Shown piece by piece: positions 1 to 11,905 of a stretch of 64,000 nt of DNA. Source of the stretch: Branchiostoma floridae (lineage: Eukaryota > Chordata > Leptocardii > Amphioxiformes > Branchiostomatidae); assembly GCF_000003815.2 (NCBI RefSeq), contig NC_049981.1:8401221-8465220 (forward strand), written 5' to 3'. Position 1 is the stretch's first letter, and each line of letters opens with the position of its first letter. Below the pieces are notes generated by a model that saw only the letters and a list, made by a program, of their open reading frames with translations, did no database searches and was not told where the DNA came from. Position numbers and translations under genes: made by a program.

Positions 1-647
1 ATCCACATGGTCCTCAATACAATAATTTACAGTAGTCAGATCAAGTAGAAACTGAAAATACACAAGCTCAGATGGTTTATCTTCATTCTCCATGCTTCAG
101 CCATAAAATAACACTATTTTATTCAGTTAGTACAGTGATCTCTAGAGCATCACCCTGATTTCAGGTCTTCAGAATGATGAAAGAATGACCAGAGGGGATT
201 ACATGTCCTTGCTCATCTGATATTTGCTGGTTTAGTACCACACTCCACACCGATCATCCATCACCCAGTCAGTCGTGGACAGCAATGCCAAACCTTCTCC
301 GATTCTGGCTGGTTAACTCTGGAAAGAAATCTATAATTCCATTTTTGGAAAACCTTCAGTTGTTTTCTTTGTTCTATGAAGGTTGGTTTCTTAATATGTA
401 TGTTTATCTATTTTTGTTTGCTTGTGTGTTTGTACCTGGCAAGAATGCAGTCGGTATCTTATGGGGATACTGATAGAAATTTACATCAATGGTCCCAAAG
501 AAAGGTACCAGAATAGGTTGCAATCATCTCTGAATTTCCTGTCTTCAATTTCTTGCAATGTGTCTATTACCTTATGAGAGATAGAATCAGCAAGAAAGCA
601 TAATGAATAAAACAAGGCATTCACTAGGAGGAAAAAGTTTATTTTTG
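1..647. other. gene-free intergenic sequence
   Basis: No open frame here shows protein-like composition, splice context or a recognisable domain, and I see no strong repeat structure. Plain AT-rich intergenic DNA. Confidence 0.6.
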
Positions 648-1430
648 TTACCTCCATGAAAAATGGAGGTATAGTTTTTGGTGTGTCTGTGTGTGTGTGT
701 GTCTGTCTGTGTGTGTGTCCGCATATTTGTGGTCAGCATAACATTAGAACCTCTGAATGGATTGTAATGATATTTGGTATGTGGGTAGGTGTTTGGAAGA
801 CAAAGGTCAAGGTCGATTTTGGGCCCCCTGGTGTGTGACCTTGGTACTGCAGCAGAACTTCGATTTTTTGTATTTTTTGACCTGAACATGCTATGGTCTT
901 TATTTCTTGGTGGCAGATATCTTGTGACATAAGGAAAAGGGTATATAGGTTTGGGCCCCCTTGCGGCTTGCTCTGGAACTGCAGGGGCAATTTTGTCAAA
1001 ATCTTCCAAGGAGCATAACGGAACATAGGAACGATGAATTTCTATGATATTTAGCATATAGGTATGTTTGTCAGAGATGTACATAATGAAGTGCACATTA
1101 TGCAAATTTGGACTTAATTTGCATCTTTAATGAGGAAAATCTATTTTTCCAGTATTTTTCATTATAGCACTCAAATACATGTAACATATGTAATTTGTGA
1201 TAGGTGGAATATTAGCAGATACCAATTATGCAAATAAGTCCCTAATTTGCATAATTAATGTGAATGTGTCCTAATTCATGTAGTAAATGTAGTAAATGAT
1301 TGGATTGTCAACATTGTGTCCTGTGTAAGTTATGCAAAGGTGTATATAATCAAGCATAAATTATGCAGGTATGCACGGCATTTGCATAATCAGAATATTT
1401 CATGGAGGTATGAGGTCTCCGAACTCTTGT
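648..1430 (+). repeat. dispersed repeat family A, near full-length copy
   Basis: The copy opens with a short palindrome (CCTCCATGAAAAATGGAGG, 653-671) followed by a GT/CTGT-rich microsatellite at about 680-718. It ends with TTTCATGGAGGTATGAGG near 1398, so the ends are roughly inverted. Interior landmarks are GGGCCCCCT, TACTGCAGCAGAACTTC, GGAACTGCAGGGGCAA and several TTTGCATAATTA-like blocks. The same landmarks recur at 5378-5611, 11040-11905, 15177-16005, 17216-17432 and 62705-63600, on both strands. It is a high-copy non-autonomous element. Long open frames across it (for example 587-1105 on the minus strand) are repeat-derived. Confidence 0.8.
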
Positions 1431-1770
1431 TCAGAATGTGTTGAAGATGGAGAACGGTGCATATTTTATCTATCCTCACGTTTGTCCATTTTCCATTTCA
1501 GTCCCACAGATTTGTCTGAGACCTGCCAAGTCAGACTCAGGTGCATATTCAATGGGATGTGCACTTAAATCCAATACGGTAATTCCAACAATGTTTGTCA
1601 GAAAGTCAGAAATGCTCTGACTCATTGGTGCACATTGACAACTTCATCAGATTCTGATTCAGAATCAGAGGTTACCAAGAGCTGTGCAAAGGACCCAGCA
1701 TTAGGTGACATGTTTATGTCTTATACAATGATTCGAAATCTGTCCATGCTCTACATGTAACATCTATTAT

Positions 1771-2643
1771 CATAATACCGGTACGTTTACGACGATTTCT
1801 CTAGCCATACTGATTTGACAAATTGTCAACGCATCATTTTCTCCAGTTACATGTTGCTGTTATAGGTTACCCTTGCCACTTCTTCTGTGTAACTTTTCTA
1901 CCACTCTTGTCCTGCTAAAAGCGTAATATTGTAATTGTAACACGCCGCGGAATTACACGGCGAACGGGCGCGTGGTTGGGAGGGGGTACAAAATACCGTT
2001 AGGAAGAAACACGGCACAATTAACTGCCGCTATGTACATTTATACATCCTCTGATGTTCCTTCCTTTTCTGTCAGTAAATGCATAAAACATAAACCTGCA
2101 TGAGCATACAAAATGTCATGAGAAAACGGACGTATACTGTCAAGAATTTTCATTTAACTTCTGTCCGTCACAACCGCTATGACGTAACACTTCACTGCTA
2201 GCGTAGATATAAAAATGGCGGGAAAATGGCTGCGTACGTTCAATTTTGCCCATTCAGTCGTAGATCCGGGCTATTATGCAACGGTTCTTCACACTTTTAC
2301 ATGAGTTGTAGGTCACCAACAGAAATCCAAGATTGTTGTTGAATCATGTTCGTCTTGTGCCGTGAGCAAGTGTAATTATGATCTATATAAATTTGGCAAT
2401 GAATGTGACAGTGTGTTCGTCCCACGACGAGATGCCTACCCCGAAATTTAAAAAAAAGCATACTGAAAACTTTTGGCCTTGTTGTCTTCGAATGCATTGT
2501 TATCGATGCTTTGTAAATGGTGTATTGGACACCTAGATGTCTGAAGTGTGCACAGCTCAGAAATAACTATTGTTGCATGTGTAGATCTCTTTAAGTTCCA
2601 GTATCTTTAATCTACCGGCATAAGTCTTACTACCGGTATTATG
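1771..2643. mobile_element. candidate TIR element with CATAATACCGGTA ends
   Basis: A perfect 13-bp inverted pair, CATAATACCGGTA (1771-1783) and TACCGGTATTATG (2631-2643), brackets 873 bp that is partly GC-rich. Inside is a TATA-like stretch followed by ATGGCGGG near 2215, opening a 29-codon frame. Short inverted ends alone are weak evidence, and no target duplication is obvious. An unrelated promoter or CpG-rich segment is the alternative. Confidence 0.35.
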
Positions 2644-2746
2644 CCAATGCATGTTACCTCCTTAGAAACATGGAACTTACAAGATCAAGAAATCTTGTCC
2701 ACACAACATCCTATTCTAGTACTCATTAATGCACCACAAGGATGAC

Positions 2747-2830
2747 CTAACCTTTTTCTTAACCCACAGACGTGACCCATTTAAGTGTCACAGCTAAAAG
2801 ATCATGGCTGTGGGTTAAGAAAAAGGTTAG
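2747..2830. repeat. perfect 23-bp inverted repeat (small foldback)
   Basis: Arms 2747-2769 (starting CTAACCTTTTTCTTAACC) and 2808-2830 are perfect reverse complements around a 38-nt loop. It is probably a miniature foldback element or the stem of a non-coding hairpin. Confidence 0.75.
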
Positions 2831-3705
2831 TTCATACCTGGCTTCTTCAGGTGTGACAAGAGACACCTGAGAAGGACTCAACCATGGAGCACAATGCCTA
2901 CTGAGCTCCATGTTTACAAAACATTCCTGCAAAAGTGCTGTGTCAGAGAGTTTGGAAAGTAGGGTGTTTACCAGAGTTTGGCATGTTTATTGAGTGAAGT
3001 GGCCGGGCAAAATCTTTTTGTCAGTGAATGGTAACAAACGATACAGAGCGCATTCTGTTTTCATCTCTGATGCATTAAGAAAGATCTGCCAGAAAAAGTT
3101 TCATCTAGAAATCACAATATTCAAAGTTTAAACTTACTCTTGAAATCTTGAAAAACGTCTTGTAGGTGGAAGATGTATCAAGGGTAAATAGAGATCATAG
3201 AAAAAAAATTAGTGCTGAGGATTTTCTTTCTTTTTGTTTTTGTTACAATTCTCTATCTCCAGTTATGTGATCTAATATACACAACTATCACATAATAGAC
3301 TTCCAATCCTACAGGAACCTAATGCTTATCCAGGGGCTCAATACAAAGCTTCTGTTACACCCTACTGTCAAAACCAAGCAGAAGAATGACTTAAGATATT
3401 GACTTCTCATTGGGTGCTGGTCCCTCCAGACATACTCTATAATTGCCTCTCCTCATGCCAACCCACAAGCAGGGGCCATACTCCCCAAATGTCAGGTCAT
3501 TCCAGCATCATATTGAGGTTTCTCAAATACTGCTTCAGGACCTGTATCTGGCCTTTCACTACATCACCTAGGCATATAACCATGGGTTGAGCACCATTAT
3601 TAACATCAAAGCTCTTTCATGCTCTGATATGAAGCAATGACTCACAGATCAACTTAAATATTAGACTAAGGATATGATTGCTTAAGGGAAGGCTTTTGGC
3701 CAGAA
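2831..3705. other. gene-free intergenic sequence
   Basis: No coding signal, RNA gene or clear repeat seen. Confidence 0.5.
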
Positions 3706-3901
3706 TACTGTAAATGCTTTAAGTTCACAGGGATTTAATTTCGTGGCAGCAGGAAAAAGGACTTTTCCCTGTGTTCGTGGTAGCACCATGCACTCTAGTC
3801 TATTAGGAAAAATGTTTGCGGTAGTTTTAAGTTCGCAGTGAAGCGGCCACCGCAAAATCCACGAACATTAAACTACTGCGAAAGTTTCTGCATTTACAGT
3901 A
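3706..3901. mobile_element. MITE with TACTGTAAATGC ends
   Basis: TACTGTAAATGC at 3706-3717 is matched by its reverse complement GCATTTACAGTA at 3890-3901. The interior contains GTTCGCAGTGAAGCGG and GAACATTAAACTACTGCG segments typical of this foldback family. If the TA at each end is the target duplication, this is a Tc1/mariner-type MITE of about 192 bp. A rearranged relative lies at 9576-9900. The larger element at 60548-61700 has related TACTGTAAG ends. Confidence 0.75.
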
Positions 3902-5377
3902 ACCCCTATATGCAGTAACTTCATTTTCTTCACTTGGCAGTAAGTCTCACTCCAAGGTTTTTCATTCCATTGAAAGTTAATACAAAAATATATTTTTTAC
4001 ATGGGCGTGTTACGCCATTTTTCACGTCATTCTTATTCATGTTGTTTGTAGCTTAAGGTGACCAAATGTTGCACAATTCCCGTAATGCGTACATGTAAGA
4101 GCTTCTTCTGAATTCAGCATAAAGTATTGTCAGGACACCCCATGCAGACCCTCATATGGACCTCAAGAGGTCATTGCTCCATATGATTTATGGTGTGAAC
4201 CAAGGTCGTGTCAGGTTACCAGAAGGCTAACCATCCCCCAGACACAGATTATCATTAACACACCATGTAATACTAATACAGATGAGCACTGTGGGAGGGA
4301 GGGGGGATTTGTATGAGACTATACATCCAGATGCAGCTATTAGCTTTATTATGTTACAGTCAGCTCTTGGAAGTCCTTGTTTGTATGTCCATGAATCATC
4401 ATGCGATAGCTAACTCCATGATTATTAAGAACAATACACTCAACATGTCTTCTGAAAGACAAATGCTGATTGAAATACATGTAGGAAGACGTTAATGTTG
4501 AAAGGTAATAAAGGACCAGTGATGACGTTTTAATTCATGCTTCTGCTTCAATCCACTGGGCTCAAATAACTGTTTGTGCACCCAAAATTGCAACTGTGTA
4601 CCAACTTTTTACTATAGTTGCACCAGTGCAGATTTTGTAGGCTATAGCCTTGGGTAAAGGTGCTATTGTGGTATTCTTGAAATGAAAGTACCAGAAGAAG
4701 CAATAAAACCTTAAAGTAATTTGTTCATTTTACTACTTATTAAAAATGTTGCAGATTTTAGTTCTGAAGAGAGGCACTTGGGTTTGCATTATGTTTTGCT
4801 GACATTCTACTTTATCTTATGTAGTGCACCCAATTTTTTCTGCCCATATGTATATGTAGGAATGGTTACTCGATCACTGGTGCACCTACATGTACTCCTG
4901 AAAGGGAATTTCAATACCTGTATGTTCCATAGTATTGTCAAGGTAATTAGATTTAAAAACTTCCATGCTGAGAAACATTTCCCACAATCATGATTAACAA
5001 AAAGCAGGAGGGAATTGTCCATTCCATGCATGTGTAAGTGCCCAGTTTGTCACTTTTAGGTGGAAATCAATAGGCTTGCAATCATCACCCAATATTCTAG
5101 TTGGACCATTGCTTTCCCTGAGAATTTCATCTTGCCATCCCAATCTATACGACCTAGCTTAACGGGCATAAAAAATAATGTTGTTCTAGATAGATTAACA
5201 GCATTGCCATAAATACAAATGTATCTGATTTCTTTTTGACATGTTTTCGCAAGGGAAAGAAAAAATTACACCAACTCCACCTGTCCATACCATACCAGCA
5301 TAATTTATTTCGAAGGAAACAAACTGCTGATGGCCCAATCCTACAACACTTCATCCTTACAATCATCAACAAAAGCT
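3902..5377. other. gene-free intergenic sequence
   Basis: No supported gene. Short GTGCACCA-rich blocks near 4565-4640 resemble sequence at 12615 and 56125-56190 and may be old repeats. Confidence 0.5.
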
Positions 5378-5611
5378 ATCTAACAGCAATCAAGACCATA
5401 GCAGTATCAAGGTTGCTGCAGTATCAAGGTTGGCCACCATGAGGCCCAAAATCTTCATTGTCTTCCCACGACCTACCCAGAAGACAAATATCACTGTAAT
5501 TCATCAAGAGATTTCTATAGCTTGCTATAATCTGAAAACACACATGCACACACCAAAAAAGACAAACACAAAGGCCAAAAGTAATACCTCCATTTTTTTT
5601 CATGGAGGTAC
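5378..5611 (-). repeat. family A repeat, reverse-oriented fragment
   Basis: Read on the minus strand it starts with the CCTCCATG-AAAA-ATGGAGG type palindrome (5587-5608), then the TGTGTG-like tract, then GGCCTCATGGTGGCC and TACTGCAGCAACCTT. This is the order seen in the + copy at 648. It is truncated after about 230 bp. Confidence 0.7.
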
Positions 5612-6693
5612 ATAATTTGCAGAAACAGTGCGTGCTAAATTCCCCATGGAACACAGATACATTATCCAATTACTGCCCCTTCATTGACATGAATCTAGAA
5701 CAAGATTTATTTTTTGCATATTCAGAGAATCTCTTTCCATCTGGTGGACGTGCAGGTAATTCTTCTTCTTCATCATGTAATAGGTAATATCATTAATAAT
5801 ATCATTAATCAAAATTCAGGTAATATCATTTAGTAAAAAATTGAAAAAATTGACCATGTGCACATGGTTGTAATAACACGAGAATACAGGATTCCATGAG
5901 TGCACCATGTTTTAATTTTGTGACAAGTTATGATAACCAATTGACTGAAAGTCTAACATTATCATTTTATATCACTGTTACAGCAATTTTAGCAACAAGA
6001 TTCAATACAACCCAGCATTCTAATTCACGTTTCAGTGTTCTATTCACGTTTCAGTGATAATCATCATCTTCCCTGGACAATATTCTAACTGTTTGAAGTG
6101 TTTCACAATTCACTGCAGCTAAGGTGTCGCTTCTTACAGGTAGGGTCCCAAACGTAATGTATTTGCTCATCCTTTCTGACCACTAACATTTCTTTATTTT
6201 TCCTTCCAGACCTTTCTTTGATTGGCACGCTCACATCATTTTTGGGGTTCCTGGAGGTTCATCATGGCCTTGCCAATTTGGGTTGCACAATCTAACTGCC
6301 TAGATTGGTTTAATTTCATCTCCAGTACAATGCAATTGCACAACTTCAACGTTGCACGGCTATTCATTCATCCAATTTTCTATTTACAGGAATTCGAAGG
6401 CCTGTAACTGCATTTTCCTTTATGGATATCTTTGTTTAAAAATAGATGAATATGATAGAATAATGGGCAGTTTGTTACAGTAACTGCACTTTACCATCTG
6501 GCTGCCATTCATTACCTAGCAGATTTAGGACGCAACAGATACTAGATATATGAATAGGACATGATAATAACATATTGAATATCTCTGTCTTACTTAGCAT
6601 GTGGCAGTACAGTATCAGACTTACATGATGGGGAGAGAATTACACTTATTGTCCGTCAATTTCTGGCTGTTAATATTGGTAATAGTACATGAC
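5612..6693. other. gene-free intergenic sequence
   Basis: No coding signal or diagnosable repeat. Imperfect direct copies of AATATCATTA near 5785-5830 only. Confidence 0.5.
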
Positions 6694-7000
6694 AAAAAAA
6701 AAGGGTTTGAAGTTAAAAGTTAAGTTAAACCCTTCCCGTGCCTGATGGCGCATAGGGCGGCGCCCATCTCCGTTTCCTTAGCCCTGGGCCACACAACGCA
6801 ATCACTACAGCAGGGGGCTAGTCCACTGGTAGTGGTGTGTGTTCAACTTCTATACTCTTTCCCGAATGCTGAGTGCTAAGCAGAGAAAGCACCATGTACC
6901 ATTTTTAAAGTCTTTGGTATGACTCGGCTGAGGATCGAACTCACGACCTACCGAATGCAAGGCGAACACTGTACCCACTAGGCCATTGCACCAGTGGTTA
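6694..7000 (-). mobile_element. tRNA-derived SINE
   Basis: On the minus strand an A-box-like TGGCCTAGTGGG (complement of 6974-6985) precedes a B-box GAGTTCGATCCT (complement of 6931-6942) at normal tRNA spacing. About 230 bp of non-tRNA body follows, ending in a T-rich run at 6694-6703. The layout fits a Pol III SINE head plus body. The head does not fold as an intact tRNA, so it is not a tRNA gene. Confidence 0.7.
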
Positions 7001-7701
7001 CAGGCTTTGAAGGCTTTGAAGGGTATTCTTGATAACATTATGATTATTGTGCAGTTTGTATTTTGAGAGCTCCCCAGGTCTGTTTAAATCCTGGTTTAGA
7101 TCTATGTAGAATAGAATGACAATGAGAAAGTTTTCTACATCAACACCACTTTGGTACACATGTTATAATGTTACAAGTATTTGCCAGATTTTTCCGTTTT
7201 CCAGACTGGACGTTTGTCCCTAAACCCGACTATTTGTCAGCCCTGCAGATATAATCTATCAAAAACAAATTTTGTTTTCATAACGCTAGTTCACCATTAT
7301 TCCGTGGGGTGACCTTTATCCGTTGTCTTTCAAAACAGCGCATTTATCAGTATCAAGTCTGCGGACTGTGGTTTCAAATTTGCAATATTCTCAAAATGTT
7401 CCGATCTGAAACCACCGTCCGTCGACTTCATATCCCTAAATACGTCTTTCTTACAAACAACGAATATAGGTTACCCTCGGATAAAGGTGAACCAGCGTTA
7501 CATACTTTGGGTTGTCTGAACCATATGGGGAGCTTAGATACTGCCATTTTTTGTATATAACCTGGTTTATTGTCCTCGAACACTATTGATTAACACACAG
7601 GTTGCCTCATAACTTACTGGCACAGATGGTTTCAAAGGAAGTCTTTCAAATTTTGATTGTCAAGCAGTGGCCAAATTCAAAACATCATAGGCCCAATCTA
7701 T
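7001..7701. other. gene-free intergenic sequence
   Basis: Nothing supported. A CGATATAGGTTACCCT-like block near 7462 recurs at 13699, suggesting an old dispersed repeat (about 7330-7480 versus 13560-13740). Confidence 0.45.
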
Positions 7702-8044
7702 ACACAGTTTTTGCCGATATCTGTGGAGATGTCGGGAGGGATCTGGAACGTTGGACGCGGGACACCCGTGGCGCTTGTAGTCATAAACAGCTATATAGCC
7801 TAATGAGGCCGCGTTATATGTTAATGAGCCCTCCCGAAGTCGGGACACATCTACACACGCGCGGAAGCTGTCGGGGACCCCTGCTAAGCTATTGGGACCC
7901 CTGTTAAGCTATCGGGCGAATGGTCCGGATCTTTCGGGAGAAATTTTCCCGATATCTTAATGGCGATATTGCAGTTCCATCTAGACACTGAAAAAAAGCT
8001 GTCGGCGAGAGAATGTAGGCTCGCCGATATCGGGAAAAACTGTG
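7702..8044. mobile_element. MITE with ACACAGTTTTT ends
   Basis: ACACAGTTTTTGCCGATATC at 7702-7721 is mirrored by GATATCGGGAAAAACTGTGT at 8025-8044 (about 18 of 20 pairs). Interior GTCGGGAGGG and CTCCCGAAGTCGG segments pair as well, so the 343-bp unit is a foldback. Confidence 0.65.
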
Positions 8045-8314
8045 TCTCGATCGTGCCTTAACCTTTAAAGACCATAACCTTGAGTTCTACAATAAATGTT
8101 TGTCTCTCCAAAGCTCTGCCAAGTTTGTTGGGTGGGTTCCCTGGGCAACGGTGTGGGATTTGCATAGAATGCAGACATCATCCCATCATCAATCTTCAGT
8201 GGTATTTTCAATGCCTTTGAATCAAAGTTTGATGGCATGAAACATACATGTAGCCAGCTGCTGCCTGATTAAATTAAATCATACTTTTAGCTCAGACAAC
8301 ATGGTTTGCATTAT

Positions 8315-8628
8315 GGTAGCAGAACACAGTTTTTCACCTATGGGGATTTACATTGTTAAGGACCCCAAAGTGAGGTGATTCGACACCTCAAAATTTATAG
8401 CAGGGTGCAAAAGTAATCAACAAGAATTGAATATGTTGGAGTTCAGGGTAGAATCTACAAATTATGTGAAAACGAGCCTACTCTACATGTTATCCCTGAA
8501 AAAACAGTTTGGAATTACCCCCAGCGGAGGTCACCATACTGCAGCCCCCACACACTGAAGTAGCGGAACACGATGCTCGACCTACTTTTGTCCACGGGGG
8601 TCACCCATATATACTGTGTTCTGCTACC
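8315..8628. mobile_element. MITE with GGTAGCAGAACACAGT ends
   Basis: A perfect 16-bp inverted pair, GGTAGCAGAACACAGT (8315-8330) and ACTGTGTTCTGCTACC (8613-8628), bounds 314 bp. A related end with the adjoining TATGGGGATTTACAT block is found inverted at 44822-44885. Confidence 0.7.
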
Positions 8629-9575
8629 TTATACAAACTAGTATGAAACCGTCCTTCATTATTCATACGAAATTAACATGAAAGAGGTTTTTTTCCATAA
8701 AAATATTTAACTATGGGCCTCAAATTTCAGTGCCTGGTTATATTGGACGGTACTTATATTATTTTTTTTTCAAATTGGGGCTTTGCTAATTAAATGTGCC
8801 AAGGAAATCTGAAAACTCATTACATATATTTGTTAAGTCTGTTGTTACACAATACATGTATTCATGTTGTGTAACTTGAATATTAAGCCCCTTGATCTCT
8901 CTACCCAAGACTTTTTGCAAAAGAAAACTTTTATTTTTATCTTTTTTTTTACCTGCCTGTTCTTTTCTGAAAAAAATCCGAGAAGCAACCATTCAAATTG
9001 GTGTGGCCTAGATAAGGTTAGATAGTCACAGTCATTCCAGCACTGTCAAAATCAAAAGATGACTGTTCTGTCCATTTGTACCCTTGAAAGCCAGAGAACA
9101 GCGCAGTCAATGGCGGGGTGATCATGACTTCCAGGGCCAGCTAATTTGATTTATGGGATATGTTGCTACTGGTGGTTGGTAGAGCCAACATCCTGAGGCC
9201 CGCAAAGAACGGGAAAATCTGGAATACCCGACGTCTGTGGCCACCGGTGGTAATACAGATTATCATCAAGGAATAGGGGCATGCAGAGGATATACCCAGT
9301 GGTAGCAGGGCACTGCGCTGAAACAGGCAGTTTCTGATGGCAAAAATACATTTCCATCACTGACTACATGTATGTTTACGGAGAAAATGTCTTTACGGTC
9401 AGAAAAAAACATGCTGTGTGTGTAGACTTATTAGCATATGATCCACTTCTGATTCCTCTTTACACTTGTGAGGAATCGGACCCTCAACTGAAGGGTCACA
9501 TGACCAGGTCCGAGGTGGTCGTACGATGATTCCAGAAAAAAAACGACTATTTTGATCCTTTAGACAGCCTAAAAA
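8629..9575. other. gene-free intergenic sequence
   Basis: No gene or repeat structure identified. Confidence 0.5.
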
Positions 9576-9900
9576 TACTGTAAATGCAGAAACATTTGCA
9601 GTGGTTTAATATTCACGGTTTTCGCAGTGACCGCTTCACCGCGAACTTACAGGATCACCTACAACCTTGACATCACAGGCACATCCGTCAAGTGTGTTGG
9701 GTTCATTTGGGGCCTCATAAAAGTTCAGGTTCACCAGAGGAAAATTTATGAATGGTTTGCATTTGATGGATGTCAACGGGAAATAGAATGTGCAACTTTC
9801 TACAGTGCTTGAGGATAAACTGTAAAATCATTTAATTTCGCGGGGATTAAATTTTGCTGTAGGAGAAAATGGATTGTAAATTGTGGTAGTGTTGAGTATG
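9576..9900. repeat. rearranged TACTGTAAATGC-family copy
   Basis: Starts with TACTGTAAATGCAGAAAC, followed by GGTTTAATATTCACGG and CGCAGTGACCGCTTCACCGC. A second block near 9821-9850 (TTTAATTTCGCGGGG) belongs to the same family. It is internally interrupted and lacks a clean right end. Confidence 0.55.
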
Positions 9901-11039
9901 AGGTAGCACTACATGTATATAGTTACAACTTGTACAGTAAGGGAAATGCAGGCACACCTTACATGTAACTGCCAGTCAGAAATCACCTAAATCAACTCAG
10001 CAAATTCGTGCTACAGACAGACAGACAGTCAGTACAATGTACACTATATGGGCAAAGAAGCGATTGAGGACAGTTGGCTTGACGTTCCTTTAACAAAATA
10101 TGTTTCCAGTGTTCTAAGATCGGGTCTGCGTTCAGTTTGTGCAATAATATTGATAGTAATCATGCATTCTTCACTATATAGCAGACACCTCCAAAACATC
10201 ATAATACTGTACAATGTATAGTAGTACTAGCATGCATGTATGTAAGCACCTAGACAAGGGGGTAGATAGGGAGAAGAGAACATTTCTGCATTCATGCTCT
10301 ATAATCAGGGATGCATTTTACATTCAACTTTCCCCGATACTCTTCACAGTAACTTTTGGTGAGGAATTAAGGGGATTCAATGATTCTACATCAATGAACA
10401 GGATCAAGCATAATATCGAGCCATTTCAATATTCGTGGCATCTACGACAGAAAATGCTCTTTTCTTGCTCTGAAGCAAATTGTGTGAAGGAATCCAAATT
10501 AACCATTTCTCTTCACAGATTAGAATTTTTCCTCAGGCAGTAAATACATGTAACACCTATTGCACATTTCTTCAAACCACAATGATGCAGCACTACAATT
10601 GTGCAATGACCCTCATTTTGGGAACCATTAAATCTGGTGAACCTCCCTACATGCTGCAGGACCTAGCCCTTGACAGGCATCAGTCATTACATAACCTGCC
10701 ATAAACCTTTCAGCTGGGCCGGACGTCATCCAGCAGTTTAATGTGAAATCAATGAGATCCCATCCATAGATCAATCCGCACTCTCTCGCCTGGCATACCT
10801 GATAAATTTTTCATGGCAACTGAAAAGGCCTAATCTTCTTTAGCTATCCACAGAATTGATTTTCCGACTTGTTATCTATTTTCTACCTAGTGGAGGGATT
10901 ATTTTCAGATTTCCTCACACTAACAGGAAAACAGATCAGGTCTGAGAATCACTATACAATAGCAAGATCCTAAAACAACTATTAACAGGACCCTGGTTAT
11001 CCCTACTATAATCATGACACAGTTTACTAACATATATGT
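9901..11039. other. gene-free intergenic sequence
   Basis: Contains a short CAGACAGA tract near 10013-10030. No gene or diagnosable element. Confidence 0.5.
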
Positions 11040-11905
11040 TATCATATTCACTGGTTAAGAAGAATTAGGGACTTATTTGCATAATTGGTATCTGCTAATC
11101 TTTCACCTACCACAAACATTTGTTACAGGTTTTTGAGTCCTATAATAGAAAACACTGTGAATATAGATTGTTCATAATTTGCACTACATTATGTACATCT
11201 CTGCCGAAGACACCTGCATGCTGAAATCCATCGTTCCCATACTCCGTTATCCTCCTTGGAAGATTTTGGCAAAATTGCCCCTGCAGTTCCAGAGTAAGTC
11301 GCTATGGGCCCAAACATACTTCACTTCTTCCATACATCACGAGCTATCTGCCACCAAAAAATCAACCATTGAACAATGGAATAATATACTTTCCTTATTT
11401 CTTATGCAAATCACATTTTCATTTGCATAACATGTATACAATTATTAACATCTATGCCTAAAATGATGGAAATAGGTCATTCTGTTCTTCAGATATCCTC
11501 TTTGGAAAGTCTTGACAAAAATGCCCCTGCAGTTTCAAAATCAAACATGAAGGGGCTCAAACCTGTTCACAGACAGAAAGACAATTTGCATATTTAATGA
11601 GGAATTCGTATAATTCCATTGTTTTCAATAACTGGACTTCAATAAATGCAACACATGTGATAGGTGAAACATACATGTTAGCAGATACCAAATATGCAAA
11701 TGAGGAACTGATTTGCATAATATATACAAAATTGCATATCCGCTTAATGACTAATGATGGGAATTTTATACTTGTGATGTTGGTGTGTACGTTAGTCAAT
11801 GATGAACATTACCATGCATAAATCATGTAAATTGTAAGTCATTTGCATAATATTTACAAAAACTTTAATATTTCATGGAGGTATGAGGTCGCCGAACTCT
11901 AGTTA
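11040..11905. repeat. family A repeat, composite of opposing fragments
   Basis: Positions 11050-11400 match family A on the minus strand (TTGCATAATTGG, TCCTTGGAAGATTTTGGC, CCCCTGCAGTTCCAGAG). Positions 11580-11905 match it on the + strand (TTTGCATATTTAATGAGG through ATTTCATGGAGGTATGAGG). This looks like two copies joined tail to tail or an internal inversion. Confidence 0.65.

Noticed and set aside
587-1105. 172-codon minus-strand open frame
   Set aside because: It runs through the family A repeat and its GT microsatellite (TQTDTHTHRH). The peptide is a repeat translation with no domain and no splice context.
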